Assembly (NCBI GenBank): GCA_947175455.1
Contig: CAMWMW010000144.1
Span: forward strand, 1-5,636
Direction: 5' to 3'
DNA: 5,636 nucleotides
Source: an uncultured Porphyromonadaceae bacterium
GTDB taxonomy: Bacteria; Bacteroidota; Bacteroidia; Bacteroidales; Muribaculaceae
Under the pieces are notes generated by a model. The model saw nothing but the letters and a program-made list of their open reading frames with translations, was not told the DNA's origin and searched no databases. How positions within the stretch are numbered: position 1 is the first letter of the stretch; each line of letters opens with the position of its first letter. Position numbers and translations under genes: made by a program. Below are positions 1-5,636 of the stretch, piece after piece.

Positions 1-458
1 TCATAACGCCGGCAATGTGTCGGCGTATCGCGGGAATGGGAGTAGGATTCTTTGTCATTCTTTTTGCGGTTCTGAGCTTCTTCCAGCATGCGGTTGCCGC
101 CGGTCCGGATGCGGAGTCCATTATAACTCTTGTGAAATCAGGACTTGGAGGTTTTCATGAGCTTACGGCATATGAGCTGTCTCTTTTCTTCACGTTCTTT
201 GTATTCCTGCAGTTCTGGAATATGTTCAACGCCCGTGCGTTCGGCACCGGTCGTTCGGCATTGCATCTGAAAGGGTGCACCGGCTTCCTGATAATCGCGC
301 TTGTGATTCTTGTCGGTCAGTTTGTGATTGTCACCTGTGGCTACGGATTTTTCAATGTCGTTCCCCTCAGATGGAGCGATTGGCTGATAATCATCTCCGG
401 AACATCTTTTGTTCTGTGGGCTGGAGAACTCTTCCGCGCCATGCATCGTCTGCGTTGA
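1..458 (+). CDS. Calcium-translocating P-type ATPase, PMCA type, C-terminal fragment (5' end outside window)
   Basis: The protein would pump Ca2+ out of the cytoplasm across the inner membrane using ATP. Only the last 151 or so residues are visible. The frame is open to the left edge (first whole codon at 3), so the Met at 15 is internal and not the start. Four hydrophobic segments lie at about 36-86, 177-227, 282-338 and 378-434, matching the last membrane helices of the C-terminal cation-ATPase domain. Diagnostic features are the FNAR motif (225-236) after the segment rich in Phe, the Gln-containing helix that follows, and the final WL...GELFR block (about 378-437), all typical of PMCA-like (type IIB) pumps. 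The catalytic P, N and A domains are off the window, so ion specificity rests on C-terminal similarity alone. The gene ends in TGA and runs into a strong hairpin terminator shared with the convergent lipoprotein gene. Confidence 0.85.
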   Translation, partial: ITPAMCRRIAGMGVGFFVILFAVLSFFQHAVAAGPDAESIITLVKSGLGGFHELTAYELSLFFTFFVFLQFWNMFNARAFGTGRSALHLKGCTGFLIIALVILVGQFVIVTCGYGFFNVVPLRWSDWLIIISGTSFVLWAGELFRAMHRLR

Positions 459-496
459 CCGAGACGGTTTCAGGTCGGGTATGCCAGATTGTGCCG

Positions 497-543
497 ATAT
501 AATGAAGACCTTGCGCCCATAGGGAACAAGGTCTTAATTATAT
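497..543. terminator. Bidirectional hairpin terminator between convergent genes
   Basis: A 17-bp inverted repeat has one G/A mismatch. The outer arms are ATATAAT (497-503) and ATTATAT (537-543); the inner arms are AAGACCTTG (505-513) and CAAGGTCTT (527-535). The 13-nt loop could fold further through CCC (516-518) and GGG (522-524). The A/T-rich outer arms supply a U-rich 3' side in either direction. It lies 38 nt after the ATPase stop and 12 nt beyond the lipoprotein stop, so it can serve both genes. Confidence 0.8.
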
Positions 544-555
544 AGGTACAATCTG

Positions 556-1059
556 TTACTTCGAGAGCTGGGTGGAGATTCTGTTCCATACCTCAGTCGG
601 TGTGAGAGTGGACATCGGTTTGGTTTCGAAAGATACTTTTACCGGAACGTTGCCGCGATATACTATCAGGGTGTCGACATTCTCCTTGCCAGGAATGAGA
701 GTTATCTCACGATTGTCTTTGTCGGAGGCGATGTAGACGCTGTCTTTCTGCTCAAAGATTCCTGAAAGAAGAGCTTTCGCCTTGAAATGGGTGCGGTTGC
801 CGTTCTCATAGATGTATATCCCGGCATTGTCGGGGTCGAGAGCCATCAGGATTCTTCCGTCGAAGCGAGTGCGCACCGCACCGGCGGCGGTATCCTGAAA
901 AGAGACGGCGCGATACTCGCCGCTTGTCACCGGGAGTGTTGTTTCCAAAACTGTCGCATCCTGCGATGTGGAATCGTCAGTGCCCGTCTTTCCGTTGCCG
1001 GAGCAAGCCGTAATCATAATTGCCGCGGCTAAGGCACTCATCATAAACAATTTCTTCAT
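556..1059 (-). CDS. Small lipoprotein of unknown function
   Basis: The 167-residue product starts with a classic lipoprotein signal peptide: MKK, a hydrophobic stretch (residues 4-18) and the lipobox I-T-A-C, with the lipidated Cys at 19. It should be exported by Sec, cleaved by signal peptidase II and anchored to the envelope. After the Cys comes a low-complexity linker rich in Ser, Thr, Gly and Asp (about 20-35). No acidic run directly follows the Cys, so the Bacteroidota surface-export signal is weak at best (only T-D-D at 27-29), and periplasmic-face anchoring is as likely as surface display. The rest (about 38-167) alternates short beta-like strands and turns, including the stretch IYIYENGNRTHF. 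I recognise no family or catalytic motif. The ATG at 1057-1059 is chosen because the signal peptide begins exactly there. It is transcribed divergently from the TRIC-family gene and convergently with the calcium ATPase. Confidence 0.85.
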   Translation of the reverse strand: MKKLFMMSALAAAIMITACSGNGKTGTDDSTSQDATVLETTLPVTSGEYRAVSFQDTAAGAVRTRFDGRILMALDPDNAGIYIYENGNRTHFKAKALLSGIFEQKDSVYIASDKDNREITLIPGKENVDTLIVYRGNVPVKVSFETKPMSTLTPTEVWNRISTQLSK

Positions 1060-1093
1060 ATGGTTCTAAAATTTATCACTTACGTCTGCCAAG

Positions 1094-1112
1094 TTACACA
1101 AAATTTGTGAAA
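1094..1112. promoter_or_regulatory. Imperfect 19-bp dyad, possible operator
   Basis: CACAAA (1097-1102) and TTTGTG (1104-1109) form a perfect inverted repeat around one A. The symmetry extends outward through TT (1094-1095) and AA (1111-1112) after one A/A mismatch. It lies 35-53 bp upstream of the lipoprotein ATG, where a repressor or activator could act on that gene's promoter. No regulator is identified, and A/T-rich dyads of this size occur by chance. Confidence 0.3.
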
Positions 1113-1214
1113 TTAAAAAATTCTTTGCCATGCTTCATTCCGGAATCTGCCGCACTTCATTATTTTAAACAGCTTCTTTTTGCCTGTCAGGGCAGAAATG
1201 TCATGGATTTTAGC

Positions 1215-1222
1215 TACTTTTG
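1215..1222 (+). promoter_or_regulatory. Bacteroidota-type -7 promoter element for the TRIC-family gene
   Basis: TACTTTTG, followed by CACC, fits the Bacteroidota housekeeping sigma -7 consensus TAnnTTTG. Transcription would start near 1228-1232, giving a leader of about 45 nt before the proposed TTG start at 1274. The expected -33 TTTG, about 19-20 nt upstream, is missing; the nearest TTTG (1179-1182) is too far away. The call therefore rests on the -7 element and its position. Confidence 0.5.
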
Positions 1223-1273
1223 CACCTTCAAAGCAACTTAAATTAACTGCTACTTTAATCAGACATAGTAATT

Positions 1274-1906
1274 TTGGACATCACGATCTCTTTTGTTCTT
1301 GAGGTAATAGGCACAATAGCGTGTGCCATAAGCGGTATCCGTCTTGCAGCAACCAAGAATTTCGATTGGTTCGGGGCTTATATCATCGGTCTTGTCACCG
1401 CCATCGGCGGGGGCACGCTGCGTGACATACTGCTTGACATTCCTGTATTCTGGATGCACAACTGGTGGTATCTCGCAGTCACGGCTCTTTCGCTGCTGGC
1501 GGTAATTATTTTCAGAGACCATCTTGTAAGGCGCGACAAGATGCTCTTCATCTTCGACAGCATCGGTCTCGCGATGTTCGTGGTAATCGGTATAGACAAG
1601 ACGCTCGCCATCGACTATCCCATGTGGGTGGCACTCATAATGGGTATCATCACCGGTGCGTTCGGCGGCGTGCTGCGCGATATTCTTATCAACGAGGAAC
1701 CGTTGATATTTCATAAAGACATTTACGCCACAGCGTGTCTTGCCGGTGGCTTTGTATACTGGATAACAGGCTATTTCGCGTGCCCCGCATATGTCAGTCA
1801 GCTGAGCTGCGCCCTGTCCATCATCGTAATCCGCTTCCTCGCCCTCAGATTCAATCTTTCCCTGCCGGTGCTTAATGACAGTCCGCGCCGAAAGAAATCC
1901 CGATAA
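1274..1906 (+). CDS. TRIC/UPF0126 family membrane protein (YadS/YicG-like)
   Basis: This is a 210-residue inner-membrane protein of the prokaryotic TRIC family (Pfam PF03458), about the usual length. Prokaryotic members have been characterised structurally as trimeric cation channels, and the Pfam entry also carries a glycine-transporter label, so the substrate is left open. The internal two-fold repeat is plain: each half ends in the family's glycine-rich turn followed by Arg-Asp, GGGTLRD (45-51) and GGVLRD (131-136). The N-terminal motif AISGIRLA (18-25) and seven hydrophobic segments also fit. The C terminus is basic (PRRKKSR). The start is TTG: the frame is closed by TAA at 1256-1258, no ATG or GTG lies between, and TTG gives the expected N terminus. 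No Shine-Dalgarno sequence is visible. It heads a run of three co-directional genes. Confidence 0.88.
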   Translation: MDITISFVLEVIGTIACAISGIRLAATKNFDWFGAYIIGLVTAIGGGTLRDILLDIPVFWMHNWWYLAVTALSLLAVIIFRDHLVRRDKMLFIFDSIGLAMFVVIGIDKTLAIDYPMWVALIMGIITGAFGGVLRDILINEEPLIFHKDIYATACLAGGFVYWITGYFACPAYVSQLSCALSIIVIRFLALRFNLSLPVLNDSPRRKKSR

Positions 1907-2000
1907 TGCAGAATCGGAGAGAAACCGCTGCCGGTCGTGACCGTCTGGGGCAGTACGGGTGTTATATAGATGTGGTTTGTAAAATGAATTGCGCGAGGCT

Positions 2001-2345
2001 ATGAAGGTAATAAGAAACCGGATTCTTCCGATAGGGAGGAGGTATGGGGCAATCAATCTGTTCGGAGTATTGTTTGCCAAGCCTGACATGCGGTTGTCGG
2101 AGGAGGTGATGAATCATGAACGGATTCATAGCGCACAGATACGCGAACTGTTGTTCGTTCCGTTCTATGTCATCTATGTTCTGGAGTGGCTGGTGCGTCT
2201 TGTGCAGTCGCGGGGGGATGCCTATCGGGCTTATCGCCATGTGTCTTTCGAACGGGAGGCTTATGACAACGACAGTAATCTGAACTATCTCTGCCATAGA
2301 AAACGCTTCTCGCAATGGAGAAAATCAGATTCAGATACGAACTAA
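2001..2345 (+). CDS. Small HExxH-motif membrane-associated protein, putative gluzincin-like metalloprotein
   Basis: The 114-residue protein contains H-E-R-I-H (His39, Glu40, His43), the zinc-binding and catalytic signature of HExxH metallopeptidases. A hydrophobic segment follows (about 50-65, LLFVPFYVIYVLEWLV), then S-F-E-R-E-A-Y-D-N-D (82-91), where Glu84 or Glu86 could be the third zinc ligand, as in gluzincins. This layout resembles short Bacteroides proteins usually annotated as hypothetical. It lacks the bulk of a normal peptidase domain, so proteolytic activity is inference and a non-catalytic metal-binding role is possible. ATG 2001 is preferred over the in-frame TTG at 1989 because it is a standard start, is preceded by GAGG (1995-1998, close at 2 nt) and gives an N terminus (MKVIRNRILP) like that of relatives. 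It starts 94 nt after the TRIC-family gene and may share its transcript. Confidence 0.75.
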   Translation: MKVIRNRILPIGRRYGAINLFGVLFAKPDMRLSEEVMNHERIHSAQIRELLFVPFYVIYVLEWLVRLVQSRGDAYRAYRHVSFEREAYDNDSNLNYLCHRKRFSQWRKSDSDTN

Positions 2346-2418
2346 AAGTGAATTTGTGATTGCATTTCTGCATCGGCATTATGGAGAAGGGGAACAGATT
2401 TTATATAAAAATGAAAAG

Positions 2419-3870
2419 GTGAAAAAGAAGATTGATGGCGGCGACAGCCGCAAGTTGGGACTGGGGGCTTTGACCGCCATTGTGTTCGGCATGATGGTGG
2501 GTTCCGGATTGTATAACATTCCGCAGAACCTGGCGGCAGGCGCCGGACCGGGAGCCGTGGCGTTGTCGTGGGTGATTACGGCTGCCGGAATGCTTCTGCT
2601 CGTGGCGACGTTCAAGATACTGTCCGGGCGACACCCTGAACTTGACGCGGGCATCTATCAGTACGCACAGGTGGGTTTCGGTAATTTCGCGGGGTTCAAC
2701 ATAGCCTGGGGATATTGGCTGTGCACCGCCTTCGCCAATGTCGCCTATGCCGTGATGCTCAATGATTCATTCGGCGCTTTCTTCCCCGTTTTCATGCGCC
2801 ACGGCTGGCAGACTCTTGTTTTCGGCACGGTGCTTATCTGGTCCATGTTTTTTATCGTTGCCGGAGGAATGCGCACAGCGAAGTTTCTCAACAACCTTCT
2901 TGCAGTGATAAAGATTGCCGCCATAGTGCTTGTGGTTGTTCTGCTTGTGATCAATGTCAAGGCAGGCGTGTTTTCGTTAAATTTTTCAGAGGAGCAGGCT
3001 TCCGGAGTGTCGGTGTGGAGTCAGGTCAAGAGAACCATGATGGTGACGCTGTGGTGTTTCATAGGAATCGAAGGGGCAGTGATGATGTCGGCGCGTGCCA
3101 AAAAGGCTTCGGATGTCGGCAAAGCCGGAATCTTCGGTTTTCTTATCGCCTGGGTACTTTACGTCCTTGTGTCCATGCTCTGTTACGGTGTCATGAGCCG
3201 CGCACGTCTTTCGGGGCTTCATGACCCGTCGGTTGCCTACGTGTTGCGCGATATCTGCGGAGGCTGGGCGTATTATTTCGTTATAGTTTCGGTCATAGTC
3301 TCACTGCTCGGCGGTTGGCTTGCCTGGACGCTTGTATGCGCGCAGGTGCCCCATGAAGCCGCCATAGTGAAGATTTTTCCGAAATCCTTTCTGCGTCTTA
3401 ACCGTCACGGGATGCCGGGCTATGGACTTTTTGTGTCGAGTGTGGTGATGCAGGCGTTTCTTGTGATGGTCATGATGGCTGACGATGTCTATATGGCTGC
3501 TCTTACCATAACCGGCATGATGGTATTGCCGGCTTATCTTTCGGGAGGAATGTATCTTTGGAAAATAAGCATGAGCCGGAGCGAGATGGCTGTGTCCTCA
3601 CGCGGCACACGCGTGCGTTGTCTCATAACGGGAATATTTTGCACACTGTATTGTCTCTGGATGATCTATGCCGGGGGAGTGAGGCTTTTTATGCTCACGT
3701 CTGTTTTCTATATCGCAGGCAGCGGTTTCTATCTCAAGGCGCGGGCGCAGCGGAAGGCGGAGGGAACACTTAAGTTCACACGTGCCGATTGCATGACGCT
3801 GATTCTTCTGGCAACAGGAATCGCTGTAAGCGTGTATATGGTTTTGATCAGGAGAGAGACGATTATATGA
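2419..3870 (+). CDS. APC-superfamily basic amino acid/polyamine antiporter (ArcD/AdiC-like)
   Basis: This is a 483-residue inner-membrane transporter with about 12 hydrophobic segments, normal for the family. The first helix carries the unwound substrate-site motif VGSGLYNIP (27-35), followed by PQNLAAGAGPGAV. The sixth helix has TLWCFIGIEGA (210-220); the Trp and the G-I-E-G stretch correspond to the AdiC/ArcD helix-6 region that contacts the substrate. RAKKASDVGKA and the PELDAGIYQYA block match the basic amino acid/polyamine antiporter subfamily (TIGR00905), in which arginine/ornithine or lysine exchange is typical. The exact substrate cannot be read, and no arginine deiminase genes are in view. 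The frame is open from a GTG at 2356, which would add 21 polar residues; GTG 2419 is preferred for its A-rich upstream context and because relatives have only a short N-terminal tail. The gene is third in the co-directional run and ends in a strong terminator. Confidence 0.85.
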   Translation: MKKKIDGGDSRKLGLGALTAIVFGMMVGSGLYNIPQNLAAGAGPGAVALSWVITAAGMLLLVATFKILSGRHPELDAGIYQYAQVGFGNFAGFNIAWGYWLCTAFANVAYAVMLNDSFGAFFPVFMRHGWQTLVFGTVLIWSMFFIVAGGMRTAKFLNNLLAVIKIAAIVLVVVLLVINVKAGVFSLNFSEEQASGVSVWSQVKRTMMVTLWCFIGIEGAVMMSARAKKASDVGKAGIFGFLIAWVLYVLVSMLCYGVMSRARLSGLHDPSVAYVLRDICGGWAYYFVIVSVIVSLLGGWLAWTLVCAQVPHEAAIVKIFPKSFLRLNRHGMPGYGLFVSSVVMQAFLVMVMMADDVYMAALTITGMMVLPAYLSGGMYLWKISMSRSEMAVSSRGTRVRCLITGIFCTLYCLWMIYAGGVRLFMLTSVFYIAGSGFYLKARAQRKAEGTLKFTRADCMTLILLATGIAVSVYMVLIRRETII

Positions 3871-3907
3871 TAGATATGCGCTTATGTAATAAAAGCAACA
3901 GGCGTAT

Positions 3908-3955
3908 GCAATAAAAGAAAGAGACGGTCTACGGACCGTCTCTTTCTTTTATTGC
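3908..3955. terminator. Perfect 22-bp stem terminator with cUACGg tetraloop
   Basis: Arms at 3908-3929 and 3934-3955 pair without a mismatch around a 4-nt TACG loop closed by C-G, the very stable UNCG-type tetraloop when read on the + strand. The GC-rich top of the stem is followed by CTCTTTCTTTTATT, giving a U-rich 3' side; the mirror arrangement on the - strand also yields a U-rich side. It begins 37 nt after the permease stop and lies just past the end of the convergent LRR gene, so it should terminate both. Confidence 0.88.
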
Positions 3956-3981
3956 CGCTCTGACATTTTTGTCAGAAGCGG
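3955..3981. terminator. Second hairpin abutting the main terminator
   Basis: CCGCTCTGAC (3955-3964) pairs with GTCAGAAGCGG (3971-3981) in a 10-bp stem with one bulged A, around a 6-nt ATTTTT loop. It shares base 3955 with the larger hairpin, so the two can fold together only if that end pair opens. On the - strand it is the first structure met after the LRR gene's stop, 14 nt downstream. It has no U-run of its own, so it may protect the 3' end or assist termination. Confidence 0.5.
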
Positions 3982-3995
3982 ACCGGTGTCAGATG

Positions 3996-5636
3996 TCACA
4001 ATATCACTTTCCTGCCGTCGATGATATATATGCCGGCTGAAAGTTCCAGAGTGTTGCGCCCTGCCGAGAGATTTACCGTTCTTACGAGCGTTCCAGCCAC
4101 ATTGTAGATGGCGACCGTTGTCGCCTCGGATGCGATGATCACAATGTCTGAGCCTTCGCGGAATATTACGTTGCCGTTATGCTCACCGGCGGTTATGGAG
4201 TCAACAGAGGAAACCTCGCCGAATGTGCCTATCGCGAAATAGTCGGAACCGGTGTCGTTGCTGGCTCTGAGGTATGCCGCGAACGGAGAGGAGACAAGAC
4301 GGTTGTCAGTGTCCACGGGCACGAATCCCGCAGCCTTGTCGTCAAGAACATAGTCTCCTGCGACATATTCATGACCCGTATAGTCCGCGAAAAGAGTGAA
4401 ATCCTTGCCTGTGCTTATCAGAGTCTCGCGTGCGGGAGTAGCCTGGACGGTGAGTTCTCCCGAAGCGGAGAATGTCACTTCCGCAGTGCCGGCTCCTTGT
4501 TCGTTGAGACGTACCATATAGGGAACGTTCGCCTCGATGGCGGCTGCTTCGCCAAGAACCTCGTCGTCTTCAGAAACGAATGTCAGTGCCGTGAGCATGT
4601 TTTCCTCCTTTGAACCCAGGCTCAGCTTTTTGCCGGCAGATTCGATTGACGATGGTGCGAACGGAAGAATTATTCCGCTCCAGTTGTCATCTCCCGAATT
4701 GGAATTGTATCCGACGGTCGCTTTAAGAACGATTGTCTTGCCCGCGAGAGAGAAGCTTCCCGGAGTGTTGAAAGGATGAAGTGTGGAGAGATTTATGTCG
4801 CTAAGAGCCCGGCGGGTTCCGTTGGCGTTGTAGATGATGTTGCCGTTCAGTGCGAGAGATGCGTCCGGGACGAAAATCAGACAATTCGGGTTTACTCCGG
4901 CAAACGATTCGTCGGATATTCCTGCCGCGCTGCGGGTGGGTTTGCCGGAGGCAGACGAAATCGAGATGCTTGTGAGGCTTGAACATCCGCTGAATGCTCC
5001 CGCACCGATGGTCTCTACCGACGAGAGGCTCACGGACTCAAGATTACGGCAGCCGCTGAACGCATTCTCACCAATCTCCGTGACATTGTCAGGGATGATG
5101 ACGCTCGAAAGGTTGTTCATGCCGGTAAAGGCATCGGCGGGGATAGATGTGTTCTGCATTCCGGAAAGGTCAAGAGTCTCAAGATTCGTGAAGTTTTCAC
5201 GCACGGTCTCGAAATCCTTGTCGGAGACATCTCCCGAAAGACCGATCGACGCGATATCCGCGGCACTGTCGGCATCTACAGCCGCCAGATCCTCGGAATC
5301 GAGAGTGACACCGTCAGCCGGTACCAGTGAAATTGCCACACGTACATCGCCTTGAAGGTCGGTTATAGGATAGACACCGTTGTCGCCGGGAATCACGATT
5401 TGTTCCTCACCGTCGGCAGTGATGATTCTCACTTTCGGTTCCATCCCTTCCAAGCCGCATGATACCTTGAAGCCGTAGCTGCCATGTTCTTTATAGACTT
5501 CCGGCAGAGTCACGGAAGAAGAAGCGTCGAATAAAGACATATCCACATTCTTCCAGACTGAACCTTCTTCAGGAGCTGTCATCTCTACGGAAATTTTTTC
5601 TGATGCGAGGTTGAACGAAACCGAATGGTAAAGAAC
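3996..5636 (-). CDS. BspA-like leucine-rich-repeat surface protein (5' end outside window)
   Basis: At least 546 residues are visible. The frame is open through the right edge, so the Met at 5580-5582 is probably internal and any signal peptide is off the window. Counting from that Met, residues about 20-90 are a beta-rich region. Residues about 133-240 hold three or four LRR_5 (BspA/Treponema pallidum-type) repeats of about 22-23 residues, recognisable as L..V.I...V..I...AF.GC..L. The last repeat is interrupted by a polar insert (about 210-222). Residues 265-460 form a beta-rich region of the kind seen in Bacteroidales surface proteins, with W-S-G-I-I-L-P-F and N-V-P-Y-M-V. The C terminus (about 470-528, with V-A-I-Y-N-V-A-G and A-G-I-Y-I-I-D-G) resembles type IX secretion tail or similar beta-sandwich sorting domains. 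A role in adhesion or host interaction is known for BspA relatives and is only inferred here. Confidence 0.85.
   Translation of the reverse strand, partial: VLYHSVSFNLASEKISVEMTAPEEGSVWKNVDMSLFDASSSVTLPEVYKEHGSYGFKVSCGLEGMEPKVRIITADGEEQIVIPGDNGVYPITDLQGDVRVAISLVPADGVTLDSEDLAAVDADSAADIASIGLSGDVSDKDFETVRENFTNLETLDLSGMQNTSIPADAFTGMNNLSSVIIPDNVTEIGENAFSGCRNLESVSLSSVETIGAGAFSGCSSLTSISISSASGKPTRSAAGISDESFAGVNPNCLIFVPDASLALNGNIIYNANGTRRALSDINLSTLHPFNTPGSFSLAGKTIVLKATVGYNSNSGDDNWSGIILPFAPSSIESAGKKLSLGSKEENMLTALTFVSEDDEVLGEAAAIEANVPYMVRLNEQGAGTAEVTFSASGELTVQATPARETLISTGKDFTLFADYTGHEYVAGDYVLDDKAAGFVPVDTDNRLVSSPFAAYLRASNDTGSDYFAIGTFGEVSSVDSITAGEHNGNVIFREGSDIVIIASEATTVAIYNVAGTLVRTVNLSAGRNTLELSAGIYIIDGRKVIL

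Noticed and set aside
1181..1194. Small hairpin TGCC/GGCA in the TRIC-family upstream region
   Set aside because: A 4-bp stem is too short to support a riboswitch or attenuator, and it lies upstream of the proposed transcription start.
1928..1953. Possible terminator between the TRIC-family and HExxH genes
   Set aside because: CTGCC/GGCAG arms with a small inner CGGT/ACCG pairing are short, and no T-run follows, so termination is not supported.
1972..1979. GTGGTTTG as a -7 promoter element for the HExxH gene
   Set aside because: It keeps the TTTG half but lacks the TA, and no suitable -33 element is seen; the match is too weak to annotate.
1989..2000. TTG start at 1989 for the HExxH gene
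   Set aside because: It adds only four residues (M-R-E-A) and uses a weaker codon than the ATG at 2001, whose product has the expected N terminus.
1259..2089. 276-codon open frame on the - strand opposite the TRIC-family gene
   Set aside because: Its translation is rich in His, Tyr, Arg and Asp with no recognisable domain, and it is antisense to a well-supported membrane protein. It is a shadow frame.
3879..3917. Imperfect direct repeat (GCG..ATG.AATAAAAG, two copies) before the terminator
   Set aside because: Two short, gapped A-rich copies, the second forming part of the terminator stem, are not evidence of a repeat element.
4834..5355. 173-codon open frame on the + strand opposite the LRR gene
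   Set aside because: It is antisense to clear LRR repeats, has no domain of its own, and arises from the codon bias of the real gene.

Overview
The window most likely comes from a Bacteroidota genome, probably an order Bacteroidales gut lineage (a Muribaculaceae-type organism is my inference). The clues are a BspA-like leucine-rich-repeat surface protein with a Bacteroidales-style C-terminal beta domain, a Bacteroidota-type -7 promoter element (TAnnTTTG), a short HExxH protein of a kind I associate with Bacteroides relatives, translation starts with little Shine-Dalgarno signal (two of them apparently TTG or GTG), and a roughly balanced base composition. There are no RNA genes, insertion sequences, CRISPR arrays or phage signatures; it reads as an ordinary chromosomal region.

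Layout, left to right: (1) the 3' end of a PMCA-type (type IIB) calcium P-type ATPase on the + strand, cut by the left edge; (2) a strong bidirectional hairpin terminator; (3) a small convergent lipoprotein gene of unknown function on the - strand; (4) a divergent intergenic region of about 210 bp with a good -7 promoter element facing right and a 19-bp imperfect dyad; (5) three co-directional + strand genes: a TRIC/UPF0126 (YadS/YicG-type) membrane protein, a 114-residue HExxH membrane-associated protein, and an APC-superfamily basic amino acid antiporter of the ArcD/AdiC type; (6) a compact terminator block of two abutting hairpins, one a perfect 22-bp stem closed by a cUACGg tetraloop; (7) a convergent - strand gene for a BspA-like LRR protein whose 5' end lies beyond the right edge.

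The three + strand genes may be one transcription unit: I see no convincing terminator between them, and the gaps are 94 nt and 73 nt (10 nt if the permease uses its earliest GTG). Functionally the window is mostly membrane and envelope: calcium export, a cation-channel or small-solute membrane protein, a putative membrane-anchored peptidase-like protein, amino acid exchange, a lipoprotein and a surface LRR protein. No clear novel multi-gene system is evident. The items most worth a second look are the minimal HExxH protein, the TRIC homologue close to a Ca2+-ATPase, and the two convergent-gene terminators.
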